A DNA stretch of 64,000 nt from Hibiscus mutabilis (GCA_019671005.1 CM033732.1:44443392-44507391), one strand, 5' to 3'; counted from the first letter of the stretch, positions 1 to 12,046 are shown. The notes: generated by a model not told the origin, from the sequence alone. Program-made: numbers and translations.

Positions 1-2830
1 CCTTTATTCAATTAAAAATTCATATCTTTTAACTCGGAACTCGAAATTAATTTCCGTTTGTTGGAGGCGAAACTAGACGAACAAATCTTTACATCTATAT
101 AAAATTCATCATCTAAACATTTTTGTAGAATTTATGGTGAATTTTCGAAGTCACTGCCAAAATTCAATCTTCTACATTGCTTTCCATAATTAACTTCTAC
201 TTTATAATAACTTCTTCTTATTTTTATACTTGCAAATTTAATCTCGTCACTTGCTTCAAACCACCAATTCATCATCTTTTTCATCAAATAATTATTTAAA
301 ATAATTTCCTCTAATTTTCTTTCTTTGCCAAAATAGTCACTAAAATGCAAAGGTAAGAATTCAAACTTCTTAACTTTGCAATTTAGTCCTCAAATCAACA
401 TTACTACCTTAATTCTATTATTTTAACTAAAAAATCAGATTTTATCCCCATCCAATAATTCATTTCCTATTTGGTCACTTGATTTTGAAAAATTATCAAA
501 ATGGTCACTAATTCGATTCAACGTCGGTTTAGCATTCTAACATCAATTTCACATCTCCAACATCATTAATTACATAAATACACTCAAATTTTCATAAAAA
601 TTCAGATTTGGTCCCTTAACTTTGAAGCTTGCCGAATTGGTCCCTAAGTATTCTAATTTTAATTCTAACTTTATACAACATATTCTATTCATAAAATTTT
701 GTAATCATAATTTTCATAAAATTTTTCCATTATTCTTCTATGTGGCCGAATTGGTCACTTGGCTTCTCTAGGCTCATTTTTCATCCACACAACATTCTAA
801 CATGCTTAAATAAAATTTCAAACATTTATTCTTCATTTCCAAGAATTTACACTTAAAACCCCAAATTCTTCCTATATGGCAAATTGAGTGTCTAAACTTT
901 TCAAGGACTTTATTTTAGTCCTACTGCCATAATTAAACTTCTAAATTCATAATATTTTCAAATCCATCACTAGGATAATTTTCACAATATTTTCCCTAAT
1001 TTACCAAGCATGCTAAAATAGTCACTTAGAAAATTAATTGAGAATTTTCCATCCTAACATCAAAATCAAGCTTGTAAAATCATAAATCTTCCATATTCAT
1101 CCTAAATTTCAAAACCCTAAATAAGATCCCAAATTTTTAGGGTTAGGGTTCTTAACTTCATCATGAAATTAAATACAATCCAAGCTTAATTTCATCAAAA
1201 CAACATTGAATTCATGTCCTAATTTCAACTTAGCACATCAATTTCCTAATTATTTCTCATCAACAATTCAAGTAGTTCTTCACAACACCATGCAATATTG
1301 CTACCAAAATGTAGAGAATTGAATGTAGAACAAATTATTCTAAAGGATCATACCTTGAATCTTGCTTTAAAGCCTTCAAAATTGCCTTGGAAAATTTTTG
1401 TGTATTTCCCCCTTTTTTCCTCTTGGTTTCAAAATGATGGAGAGAAAGATGAACATTTTGTTCATCTTCTATCTTAAAATGCCACATGTATTGATTAAAT
1501 TGAATTTTTTATTCAATTTAATCCTTATTCCAAAATTAACCTCCAACTAAATCATAATTTACAAGTTGCCATTCTAGTTCAATTCCAACCAAATTCCATT
1601 CAACTCTAACCAAACTAGATTAATGCTTTCACACGGGAAATTACCATATTGCCCATGGTTCTTTCAAAATATTTCAAAATTGTCATTGTGACCAAATTAC
1701 CAAAACTAGTCACTTAAATTACAAATTTTTGTCATTTTGTAAAAATTCAACTATTCTAGTTAGAATCCAACTAGAAATATTAAAATAGTATTTTATGAAT
1801 TTTCCATGACTCATGGAACCGTCTTTAAAAATTCCAATTCGATCTGATTACCTGATAATCACTTACTACGATTTTCCATTCTCCGAACTATCAGATAAAA
1901 TATGAAATTCTCATATTTCTAATTTCCATAAATAAATATGGTTGATATACAAAGTATTCCATAATTTTGTAAAAATCAAAGTCTTGAAATTTTGACTCGG
2001 TCCAATATACTGATAATTTTACCCGAAATCTTTATCGGATAAAATTATCTTAATGATCCTTAATCGACTATCCATATGAATAATATTAACTCAGACTGAT
2101 TCCTTTTTATCAGTCTAAAGTACTGACATGAGACCTTCCCATTAGGTCACCCATCATATGCCTTGAGCACGCTTAACTTTGTGATTCAATCTAAATTCAA
2201 TATCTTGTACTGCATTTTTATTCTCGTAATCTATATTAGATTTTTCTCCATGATCTGTTTAATCCATGTACAGGATAAAATAATTACTGATAAATTATTC
2301 AACACTTGGAAATGACTTTTATAACCTTTTTCTATCATATGGTAAAATTTCATAATTTTTCAGTTCGATCTGGTTATCCAAATTCTACTTAAACTTTGAC
2401 TACGATTTTTCCAATAATCAAAATATCGGATCAAACCAGTAATTCCTCATTCGATCTACACCTATAGGTGCTCTATCTATTTATAAAATAAAACACCTAA
2501 CTTTTGGGAAATTACAACTTTAGTCCTTCAACTTTTCATATTTCCACTTCTATCACCCAAGTTTTAAAACTTATCATTTTGGTCACTAAACTTTAACCTT
2601 GAATTCTCATTCCAATTACTTGGATTTTAACCAAATTTTGCGAGTATTCTATTTTACTCATTCTCTATCATATGACACCTTAAAACCTCAGAAACTTCTT
2701 TTCTACAGTCCATAATTGAGAAAATCTTAACTTTTACATTTTTATCATTTTAGTCACTAAGTAAGCTTTTAAGCAATTAACTTAGCACTAAATAACCCTT
2801 AAACAGTACTGTAAATTTTGGGGTATTACA
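1..2830 (-). mobile_element. Partial Ty3/Gypsy LTR, minus orientation
   Basis: Read on the minus strand, this begins at 2830 with TGTAATACCCC, the same kind of terminus as the Gypsy LTRs at 51043 and 58263. It then follows them loosely through shared landmarks. One is the reverse complement of 'cgagttccgagttaaaag' near position 30, which corresponds to about 53250 in the other LTR. The left part runs off the window, so I cannot tell whether it is a solo LTR, a 5' LTR or a 3' LTR. The sequence outside its terminus at 2831 is not the purine tract expected before a 3' LTR, so a 5' or solo LTR is more likely. It contains no gene. Short open frames here are chance. Confidence 0.7.
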
Positions 2831-3459
2831 GTTTCCTTTTAGAACCGAAGTGGCTGGGCTAGTGGAGTGCTGATCGTGGATTCGCATCTACTTATGTAGT
2901 AGTGGGTTCAAGTAAATGAGGTGTTAAGCTCTATCTTAGTTGACCAAGTCGAGAGAGAAGGTTATTATTACAAGATAGTTTGGCGGTAGAGCTTGATTGA
3001 TAGAGCTCGTTAGTTCTTAAACACGTGGGTCATGATGTTATTAATAGATAAAGAAATACCCCGTTGGTTACTTTTGAAGAAGTGTCGCATTTCAGATGCA
3101 AAAGAGGGTTGAGTTTAAGAGTTGGAACTGCGGGAAATAGTAAGAGGTTGATATCCATGATGAGATGTCATTTGAAGTGAGTTCGGTGGAGCGATACCTG
3201 ATAGTGTTGTTATGGTTATCCGTTGTTGATTCGCTCTTAGGTTCGTTATGAGTATCGCTCTAGATGTTGGGAATGAATCGTTGAAGATTCTGGTATAGAG
3301 TTGAGAATTTATGTTAAGGGTGTTGAATATGAAAGTATTATGAAGAGAACCTAGGGCCGTGTGGCATGTGTAGTCGAGATGATGGTTGAATCTTTAGCAA
3401 TTGCATCTTCTTCCATTGTTTAAATTTCGATGACAAAATTTTATTTAAGGGGGGAGAGT
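2831..3459 (+). mobile_element. 3' end of internal region of a second Gypsy element
   Basis: This is degenerate sequence with no open frame. It ends in a purine-rich tract at about 3449-3458 (ggggggagag) directly before an LTR terminus. A phrase just upstream (3427-3440) resembles the usual C-terminal end of Gypsy pol followed by the polypurine tract. The rest of the element has been cut off on the left by the minus-strand LTR that ends at 2830. Confidence 0.55.
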
Positions 3460-4184
3460 TGTAACGACCCGAACTTTGGAATCCGAGAGTTGGGTTAACC
3501 CGAAGTGTGGGCTTCGCGTTTGAGCTAAGATGTTGGGCTCTTGGGAGCTTTTGAGGCTTGCCTTAATGGTTTTGGGTTAGAGTATGATGGATTTTGGGAG
3601 GGTTAATATGGTAAAAGCATAGTTGGAAGGCAAAGAGGCTGGTGGTTACTTAATTTTCTGTAGAAAAGTAGAAAAGGTGAGGTCACCATTGTTCTCATCT
3701 CTCACCCATTCTCATCTCCTACCCAAAGTTTGAATGTTCAAAGGTGAAATATTTAAGGTTTTCAGTGTAAATCACGTTTTAGTTAAGAGTAAAAGTTTGT
3801 TCATCATCTAGAGATCTCTATGTCAAGGTAGGATTCGTTTAAAACGGTGGAAGAAGATGTTTAGAATGTGTTTAAAGAGGAAGAAAGGGAATGGGTCCTT
3901 GAAGGCTTCTTCTTCAGCTTTAATCCAAGGTTAGTACACTTATAACTTCTGTGTGTTCATGTGCATCATCATTTTGGCATGAGTGAGTGAAATATGATGT
4001 TTTGATTAAGTTAGAGCTTGGTAGTTCATCCATGGCAAATCTTGAGTTTGTTGTTGTTTGGGGCTAAAATGGATAGAAACACACCTAAATAACTCTTATA
4101 ACATGTATGAATGATTTGGGGCTCAATGGTTGAGGTTGGGGGTAAAATCAGGGGATTTTTCGAGCTCTAGAATATGAATTCTGG

Positions 4185-4535
4185 GCTCGAGTACCGATAC
4201 TCGAGCTAGTGTATCGGTATGCTCCTAATGGAAGATGAATCTTCTAGGCAAATTTGCAAAGTGGAATCGGTACGAATTGGGGCGTACCGGTATAGGCGCT
4301 ACATTGCAAATTCCAGTAGCCAAATTATGTATCGGTACGCCAAGGGATGTATTGGTATGATCTAGGGATTGATACGTCGTAGGGTGCGTATCGGTATGGG
4401 GTTTCAGTACGCCTAGGGTACGTATCGGTATGACGTATGTATAAGACCACCGGTGTCTGAGTTGGCATATCGGTACACGAGGAGGTATATCGGTACGAGG
4501 GGGTGTACCGATACCCATAGGGGCGCATCGGTACG
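4185..4535 (+). repeat. Array of imperfect palindromes around GTATCGGTACG
   Basis: About 14 copies of a 10-12 bp motif (variants GTATCGGTACG, GTACCGATACC, GTATCGGTATG) are spaced roughly 15-40 bp apart within the LTR. Spacers are unique, so this is a dispersed-site array and not a simple tandem repeat. The same motif type recurs in the unrelated Copia LTRs at 43.9 kb and 61.5 kb. Confidence 0.75.
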
Positions 4536-4848
4536 TGTAGAGCAATCTGCCCAAGTTTTTACGTTTTGAGTTCGGGGGTTCTATAATTTGTGACTAAGGT
4601 CCTAATGGGTCTCTTATAATATAAAATGAATGGTAAAACCGAGAATGAGTGTTTCTAATCATTGATGTGAATTAAATGGCTAAATAAGAGTCTAAACGGA
4701 AGTGGATTGCTGTGTTACCAAATTTCTAGGGATCCATGGTGGATCAGTTGTGATTGTGCTAGGTGAGGGCACTTGTTTGGTTATGAGTCTTTGTTTGGTG
4801 GGATCCGGATACCCAGTGAGTGAGTGAGTGTTGCAACACAAGAAGACC

Positions 4849-5012
4849 ACTCGACGTGAGATTTCGAGTGATGAAATGAAGGCCATCCGATGTGAGATTT
4901 CGGATGATGATATTTGCTCGATGCGAGATTTTGAGCCCCACTCGATGTGAGATTTTGAGTGAAGACTCGATGTAAGATTCCGAGTATATTAGCTCGATGT
5001 GAGATTCCAAGC
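4849..5012 (+). repeat. Six 21-nt hairpin units in tandem
   Basis: The units lie at 4849-4869, 4885-4905, 4916-4936, 4940-4960, 4965-4985 and 4992-5012. Each has 6-nt arms (for example ACTCGA...TCGAGT, ATCCGA...TCGGAT, GCTCGA...TTGAGC) around a loop close to TGTGAGATT. Units 1 and 2 pair at all six positions, 3 and 4 with one G-U, 5 with one mismatch and 6 with two. The outer arm bases change together between units. Spacers are 3-15 nt. Confidence 0.8.
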
Positions 5013-5616
5013 ATGGGTGGGTTTTCCAGTGTCGGGTGACATTGGGCCTCACTCTTGGTTTGTTTATTGACATGCTTTGGTTACCTGAGATGTTGTGTTG
5101 TGCATAACATGTGTTTAGGCGGTTATGGTATCGCCATTGCTTTATCTTATATGGATATCATATCTCATAGCATGCACTTAATTATGATTCACTTGAAGCA
5201 TTGTCGAGTGGTCATGTATCCACTGAGCTTTGTTAGCTTAGAGTTCGGAACCGTTGTTTCCGTTCTCAGGTTAGTAGGTTTGGCTTGTCTGCTTGGAGGG
5301 GCGCCATCAGTGAAAGATTCCAACGCCACACTTCCACAGAGTACAGTACTTAGGACTTTGGGTTATGTTTTCGTAGGAACCTGTTGTTCATTGTAACTTG
5401 TATTTGTATTTCTAAAATGATAGAGTCAAATGTTTTATATTGTAATTTCAAAAAGGAGCTCCATTGAATATGATTCAAATATTTATTGTGTTTTATTGGA
5501 TTGAAATCAAATAGGTTTTAAGAATTGATTTGTGGTTTGGGCTAGCCAGGTCAAAATTTTACGGTATTAGTTTGGGCTTGAGGCCCAAATGTAGCATCCG
5601 AGTTTGGGGTGTTACA

Positions 5617-6565
5617 TTTTTTTCGACAAATCTTAATTTTAATATTAATCTTACCTAAATAGGAGGAAAAGGGGGAATTTAAAGGAAAGGAAGAGGTACT
5701 CCTAATGAGTTTAAAACTCATGACCTAAGAAAATATAAGGAACAAAGACAACTTGGCTAACCTGCCAAATATGATACATATACTTTGACAATGTGTTAAA
5801 TTTAGGGGGAATTCATTTCCTTTTGTGTTTTTATTTATAATGTTTACATAATATTATAATATTCACGTGGATTTTATGAGAGAAAATTTGTGTTTTGAAT
5901 TTTCATTGACTGATAACCCTAAATAGAGACAGAACCTTGGAATAGGGGCATGGCCCCTGCAAAATTGTAAAAAAAAATTAATTTGGCCTCTTAAGATTTA
6001 AAAAAAAATCAAATTAAACTTCAAAATTTTAAATATTTTAATTAAATTTTCTCTTAAAAGTTTTAAAATTTTTGATTAAATTTTTTAAATTATTAAAAAT
6101 TTTAGTCAATCCCTCATTTTTTTAAAAGAATAAGTTAGCCCCCAACCTCTTACTCTAATTTCCGCCATTGACTCTAAATACCACAATAATACATGAAATG
6201 ATAGTTCATGCATGTGTCATAATAGACATTTTGTCCAAATATAAGTATAGCATTGAACATTCTGTCAAAATGTTGTATTATATAAGATATTTTATCAAAG
6301 TATAGACATCATATTGAACATTTTAAAAATACAGATATCACAATAAACATTTTGTTAGGCTTTTCTAACTAAAGAAACTACTTATTTTAATTCAATTTGG
6401 GGAAATTCACGCAAAAGTTACATTTGTTTCCAAATTCTAATGTAAGTAATTATATAATTTTACACTTGCGAATGGATGGTAAACTATAACATGCTTGTGA
6501 ATCGAAAAGAATATGTAAATATTAGGCCAGATTGCGGAAAACGGCGAGTAATCTAAGCATCATGT
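5617..6565. other. Intergenic, no gene seen
   Basis: AT-rich flank between the Gypsy 3' LTR and the 3' end of the methyltransferase pseudogene. A stretch near 5690-5765 vaguely resembles a reversed tRNA-derived SINE tail. Nothing else could be supported. Confidence 0.5.
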
Positions 6566-9207
6566 TCAAACAATGGCAGACTTGATAGGTTCTTCCTCTG
6601 TGGGACGCCAGAATTTCTTGTGTACGCAAAGGAATCCTTCACTGTCTTTCAAATAAATCATTCGGATCTCCCATTGCAGAGATTTAGCCATGCTCTCCAC
6701 CGCGCTTATCATTTCCGCTGTGTCTCGTACGATCAGCTTCCCTTCTGGGCTCAGAATTCTATCAACTTCTGCAATCACCGTAACCAACTTGCACCTGCAG
6801 AACGTAAATCAAACATCATATCATGGAGGTAATCATGGTTGAGAAATAACATATGCAAGAAATATAGCATGGAAGATGGCAAACCTCTTTTGAATACTGG
6901 AGAAGAGATGATCTGCATGAAGAACATCATATGTTCTCGGGTGTGTATTAAATGATTCACACCAATCATGATGTATCCCGAACAAGCCACATTCACAGAT
7001 AACGGGAAGTGTATCTGATGAGTCGATTGGGACTAGACCTGGCACAATTAACCCAAGACTCGAGAACTGAACTGAGACCCGAAATTGGCTCGAACACGAT
7101 GATCTGAATTTGATTCGAAATCCGAAATAAACCGAAAACGAACTGAATTTCAGTTGAACTAAAAATAAAACCGAACCGATTTTCAATCGAACCGAATAGA
7201 CCCGAATTGATTTCACTCGAACCGAAAGCAACCCGAAATAAAGAAAATATATTAAAATAAATAAATAAAGAGAGTTTTAAACTGTCGCACAACCCACCAA
7301 AAAGCTAAATATACAGGCTATATAAAGCCATATATAGGGTGGAAAAACCTAACTTGGCATGAAAACCTAACTAAAAGCGATCGATCTCCCATATATTGAC
7401 TCAACCCGAAATCAACCGAACCGAATATAACTGACTCGAAACCAACCGAATCGAATGCTAACCGAACCGAAAATCAACCGACTCAAAATCCCAACCCGAT
7501 ACCCAAACCAAAATCATCATTCATCATAGACCCGAATTAAAACCGAACCAGACCCGAACCGAATTTAAACAGAATGTAATTAAACCCGAAATGACTCGAA
7601 CCAAACCCGAACCGAATGAGCCACCTCTAATTGGGACTACGTTTATAACCCACACGTTCAAGTCTTTCAGGGCTGCAGCAAACCTATAAACCGAGGAGCA
7701 GAAGCATGATAAGAGTAAGAACCAAGGTGAAATGTTATACATATCTAGCTGCACTTAAGGAAAGGGCCTAATGAATAATGTCATAACTAGAGAGAGGTTA
7801 AACAAAATACCCTCCATAAACAGCTTTCATATCCATGACATTTCTCACAGAAGACCAGTCGATTCGCATCCCGTTCAAATACGACTGGGAGATGACTGTT
7901 TTCCAGTGATTGTAGTCTGCAGTGAAATCCTCCTGAGCAACCTTAGCGTAAACACCAATCTGAGAATTCAACCAATATGGAGGTTGTTCCAACCTTTCCG
8001 GCCATTGCGCAGGCCGGTACTTTGTGCATGCATGCCTAAAGGGCTACATTCCTGAAGACATGAACCCGAAAGTATTCATAAATGAGAGTATTGCGAACAT
8101 TATTCAACAATAAAACGTACATTTTCATTCAAATGCTCCTTTAACCTATTGAAAATTCGGAATAAACATACCAAGCTGCATTAGGATCATCAGATTCTTC
8201 ACAAAGTGGAGGTACATTTTTAGACCTTTTGTTGTAGCAGTCATTGGAAGTTGCAGCTCCAACAGCATTCAATCTATCCAACAAAGAGGAGCTTCATCCG
8301 GACAGTGCCTCTCACGATGTTCGTAGTGCTTTGTGCTTGGAAGCTTTCTGATAACTTGCCAATTGTCTAGGCATGGTACGTAGTCCGGCCCAGCAGTCGA
8401 CTTACAGACTTTCCACTGGATACCATTATTTTCACTGGATGTTGAAGATTGCTGCGATTTCTTCTCACTCTGTGATTCTTCTGCTTGAGTCGACCAAGCT
8501 CCGATCTGAGTGGTAGACTCGGTCAAAATTTCTGACTGAGCAGCAGCAGGGAGAACCTCATTTGAAGTTTGATTGTTGTCCTCACTTTCTGTGTTCTCAA
8601 CAGCACTTTGTTCCGAGTTCTCGTTTTGATTCTTTTCTTTCTTTTCCTCGGTAAAAATAGCCTCTATGTAAACATTTTTAATTTTATCTTCATTTGCTTC
8701 ATCATAGTTATCAGCATTCGAGCTCTCCTCCGGTTCTGCTTGTCCGTTTTCTAAGTTCGGCTCTCCCTCTGTTGAATTCGTTTCCCCATCTTTACCATCT
8801 CCATTCCCATCAGTTCCATCCATTGTTTTTTGTTCATTCTCCGACTTGATTTTCTCATCAGAACTCTCATTTCCATGGTTTCCCTCCCGGTTTTCCTCAG
8901 CAGAATTCGAAGATTACTTATCAGTATTCCCAAATACTTTAGGCAAACTAGTGCCATCTTATCTTGTTGCATCCTCTGATAGATCACCCGAGGTATCATC
9001 GAATTGCTTAGAAACACTTTCTTGCAATGTTTTCTTCTCATTTCCGGTCTCTTGAGATGGCAATTCCGAACTCTGAACCAGAACAACCGATGAGGACATG
9101 AACATCCAAATCCCAACCAAACAAAAGGCAACAAACACAACTATAGCAGCAGTCTAACAGTAATTCGACTTCCTCCCATCAATTCTCGAATACTTTGCCG
9201 TCGCCAT
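6566..9207 (-). pseudogene. PMT24/25-like putative methyltransferase pseudogene
   Basis: The plant PMT family are Golgi type II membrane proteins with a DUF248 methyltransferase domain, thought to act on pectin. The minus-strand start at 9207 gives MATAKYSRIDGRKSNYC, then a membrane anchor and a long acidic, Glu/Asn-rich linker. Three in-frame stops follow: after residue 17, after SEDATR, and after GNTDK. The 'HYEHRERHCPDEAP' block marks the start of the domain. It jumps near 8276 directly to a segment ending 'DDPNAAW', so roughly the middle third is deleted, including the SAM-binding VGCG motif. Later exons are 8051-7811 (one stop and a frameshift near 8000), 7683-6885 (interrupted by a MITE) and 6794-6566. 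They still read cleanly, for example WLNSQIGVYAKVAQEDFTAD and AEVDRILSPEGKLIVRD, to a TGA at 6568-6566. Splice sites are GT-AG. It cannot encode an active enzyme. Confidence 0.9.
7034..7629. mobile_element. hAT-type MITE inserted in PMT exon
   Basis: The 596-bp insert has imperfect terminal inverted repeats, TAGACCTGGCAC at the left and GAGCCACCTCTA at the right. It is flanked by a perfect 8-bp target duplication, attgggac (7026-7033 and 7630-7637). Removing the insert and one duplicate restores the methyltransferase reading frame across 'VVPI/DSSDTLP'. The interior is rich in variants of 'cgaaccgaa' and has no transposase frame. TIR form and 8-bp duplication fit the hAT superfamily. Confidence 0.88.
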
Positions 9208-11647
9208 GCTTCTTTTAAATGTTTCTTCTCGTTACATATAGCTGGAATTGCAAGAACAACTGGTCAATTACTACCACAAACCGACTTCTAGTAAACCAAA
9301 CAGAAAGATAGCAACACGACAGCGAAATCAAAAAACAAGTAGATCTAAACAGTCAAATCTACAGACAATTGAATCAAACTGATAGATAATTCATGGCTAG
9401 CAACAAAAAAGCACAAGTATAAATGAACATTAAAAACACCCGAGTAAGCATAGGTGAAGAACATCATAGGTGACAGTAAATGAGACCAAAACTCCAGCTG
9501 TTCTTGAGTGCAATCTTCCCCAATAAAGATAGTTATTCAAAAAATTAAATCTTGATTCACTAAAGAAACCCAGATCCAAATAGTCTACACAATTTTTTTT
9601 CTTTCAATTTTTGGCCTTTAATGTTCAACTTAGAGCATGATCAGCAAAAAGAAGCAAAACAGTAGCTTAAAACCACCATTTTGCAGCACTTAAATTACAT
9701 GGAAATCGTAAAACTCATAACTAACAAATCACCTTAACTGATCAAAACATGAATAACAAAAGAAAGTTAAAAGAAAAATGGAAACTTGAGTACTATGTTT
9801 AAGATAGAACCGTTTTTTCTTCGATGGGGTTGTTGCAGGCTTGTTGTAGAGATCTGGGTTTGGAGAAATTTAGGTGATTTTGCTCATTTTATTAGTCTTT
9901 GTCAAATGAGCATGGAGATAGAAGTGGAAATGTACAGAAGCTGACTTTTTTTTTTTTTTTACATATGACTCTTTGTATTCAATTCATTAATACATTATTC
10001 TGTTTTTTTTTAACGAGATACATTATTCTAAATTGATTACTAGATATTTTTATATAAATTATTAAATTTAATTCATTAATAGACTATTATTATTAAATTT
10101 TATAAAAATTTATTATAAAACAATTATTTTAATTAAATTTATTCTATTCATAATTTTAATGGTAGAATTATGATAATTAGAACTCAACTGAGTAAAATCT
10201 TATACTTAGTCTCTGTTTTTTGTTGTGTTTGGAGGGCCAAACTAACTTTTTCACCCAAAAAATTTAAACACAACTAAAAATACTCAAAAGTTTAGCCTCT
10301 AAATCTTAATTTGCCTATTATTTTAGCCCCTAAATCTTAGTTTGTCTACAACTGAATTTTCTAGCTTTTGTAAAACCCATGACAACAAAAAACGGGGCCT
10401 TAATATAAAAAGTTGAGCGTTGGCCATTTACTGGTCATCAGATTATTATTACAACTTTTGTGTTGGGTATTGGTTGTCTGGATTCTATCTTTACTAAAGG
10501 AAAATAGAACAGTTGGATTTTTTCACCAAATATAAAAAATCTTCATTAAAAAATAAATTTTATATAAATATAGCTTTGAAAGTCAAGAATAAACATCTGA
10601 AACAATATAAATCAGGGCACTAGGTAAGTCTGGAACATAGAATCAAAGAAATGAGCCGTTACGATGGAGCGGGAGAGGAGAAACAAGTTGATGTGGCCAT
10701 CAAGAAAAAAAGAAATAAGTCGGACTTTAGCACCCACAAAATATATATGATAATTTGACAACAGGTATCGATGAAACTGACGAAAAAATCTAAGGGTCAG
10801 GCTGACCAGGACGGTAAAAGAGGCACTATTCTAATAATTTTTTTTCAAAAGATAACCTGACAATACAGCGGAATTCAAAGGCCACAAGCAAAGAGAACAT
10901 CGGAAGGAGAAGTTGCTAATGCCACCACCGCCGCTGACATCTCTCAACCCTGCAAAATCAAACAATGAAGAACAGAACCAATAAAAATGTAGACACATAC
11001 GAAAATGATCGACAAACACCGAATCTCTCCACTCAATTTATTTCGTTTCGAGCCGACAGAACGGATCGATCTTTTTTCTTCCAAAAACGAGTCCAAGCTT
11101 TAATCATGACGGCCGGGAATAATATAACTCATCGAAAACGCCAGAATAAAGCAGAGGAATAAAACCAAAAAAAAAGTTAACAAGGGTTGAAGGAGAAAAA
11201 AGAAAAAGGGGGAGGGAGGCTAGCTGCTTGAGACCAGCAACTGGCCTCCGACAAAAATTTAGATCTAAAATTTTTTTATATTTAGAAAAGAGAAAGCTTG
11301 AAGAAGAGAAGTCTATTTTTATTGATGGTTACTAGAGGCGCCTTGTTTGTCAAAAAGTGGAACAAACATGGAACAGTTGGATATAGTACCATAGATCTCT
11401 AGAAATAAAGATGTAAGGAGTGTTAAGGGTAATTGTATTTTTTAAAAATTTTAAATTTTTATATATTTAAAAAGTTTTTTATATTTTATATTAACAATTT
11501 AATTTTATACTCTTGAATTTTCAGATTCTCATATAATTACTAAGTATAAAAATTTACACCCTTAACATAAAATTTTATATTGGTCCTATCTGAAAATACT
11601 ATAAAGTTTTGTTGAATATTGTGTTGTATAATTGTTATTAAGCATAT
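9208..11647. other. Intergenic, mostly AT-rich
   Basis: 9208-9860 is probably the 5' leader and promoter side of the dead methyltransferase gene on the minus strand. A T-run lies at about 9946-9960. A less AT-rich patch at about 10780-11250 contains a possible splice acceptor and a 21-codon minus-strand frame near 10940 that I do not recognise. It also has a small inverted repeat (ggaggc at 11215, gcctcc at 11244). No gene is claimed. Confidence 0.4.
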
Positions 11648-11890
11648 TAAAGGCCCATTTGCCTCCTAAACTATTTTTTTTTTCCGAACAGCCCCTTAAA
11701 ATATTTTTCGAGACGTTTTGTCCCCTGAACTAAAAATCGTGATCTCATATGCTCCCTTCGTTAACTTTCGATAAAAAAATCTTACAGACCAATCAGAACA
11801 CGCCACGTGTTATTTTATTAACAAAAAATAAACCGACTTAAATAAAAGGGGTGAATTACACATTAGGTATGCCAGATTTTAATTTTTTGT
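11648..11890 (+). mobile_element. Single arm of the long-TIR MITE family
   Basis: This stretch matches one terminal arm of the 28880-29959 element, read from its right end inward. Shared phrases include a 'gccccctaaact'-like block, the GTTAACTTTCGATAAAAAA block, 'gccacgtgttattttattaac' in part, and 'aaccgactt.aataaaaggg'. The opposite arm was not found downstream, so it is a truncated copy. Confidence 0.55.
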
Positions 11891-12046
11891 TCATTTTAGT
11901 CCCTTGTATGAACTCTTTTCTTCTTCTCATAGTCAAAGCTACTCTTCCTACACAAACTGCAAATTTGCAGCCCCAGCCGTTGTTTTTCTTTTCTTTTCTT
12001 TTCTTTTTTTGTTGTTTTGTTATAAATCGATCAACAGCAACGAATC

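Larger units (their letters stand above)
3460..5616 (+). mobile_element. Complete 3' LTR of second Gypsy element
   Basis: The LTR starts TGTAACGACCCG right after the polypurine tract and ends GGGGTGTTACA, giving matching TGTAAC/GTTACA ends and a length of about 2157 bp. It shows no clear similarity to the LTR family at 51043 beyond the termini. It contains two internal short-repeat arrays, listed separately. Its 5' partner lies outside the window or is lost. Confidence 0.7.

Noticed and set aside
4225..4554. Open frames of 67-109 codons on the minus strand over the palindrome array
   Set aside because: They arise from the short repeated motif inside an LTR. No known domain and no start or splice context.
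4849..5012. CRISPR-like array
   Set aside because: Units are 21 nt with 3-15 nt non-uniform spacers inside a plant LTR, and there are no cas genes. It does not fit CRISPR.
4692..5073. Minus-strand frames with repeated RNLTSSG / SHRAN phrases
   Set aside because: They are translations of the 21-nt hairpin array, a non-coding repeat.
8569..9055. Plus-strand hydrophobic frames over the methyltransferase pseudogene
   Set aside because: Shadows of the acidic linker on the minus strand.
10831..11162. Possible small gene around 10830-11160 on either strand
   Set aside because: No family recognised; the frames lack convincing starts or partners. Kept only as an intergenic note.
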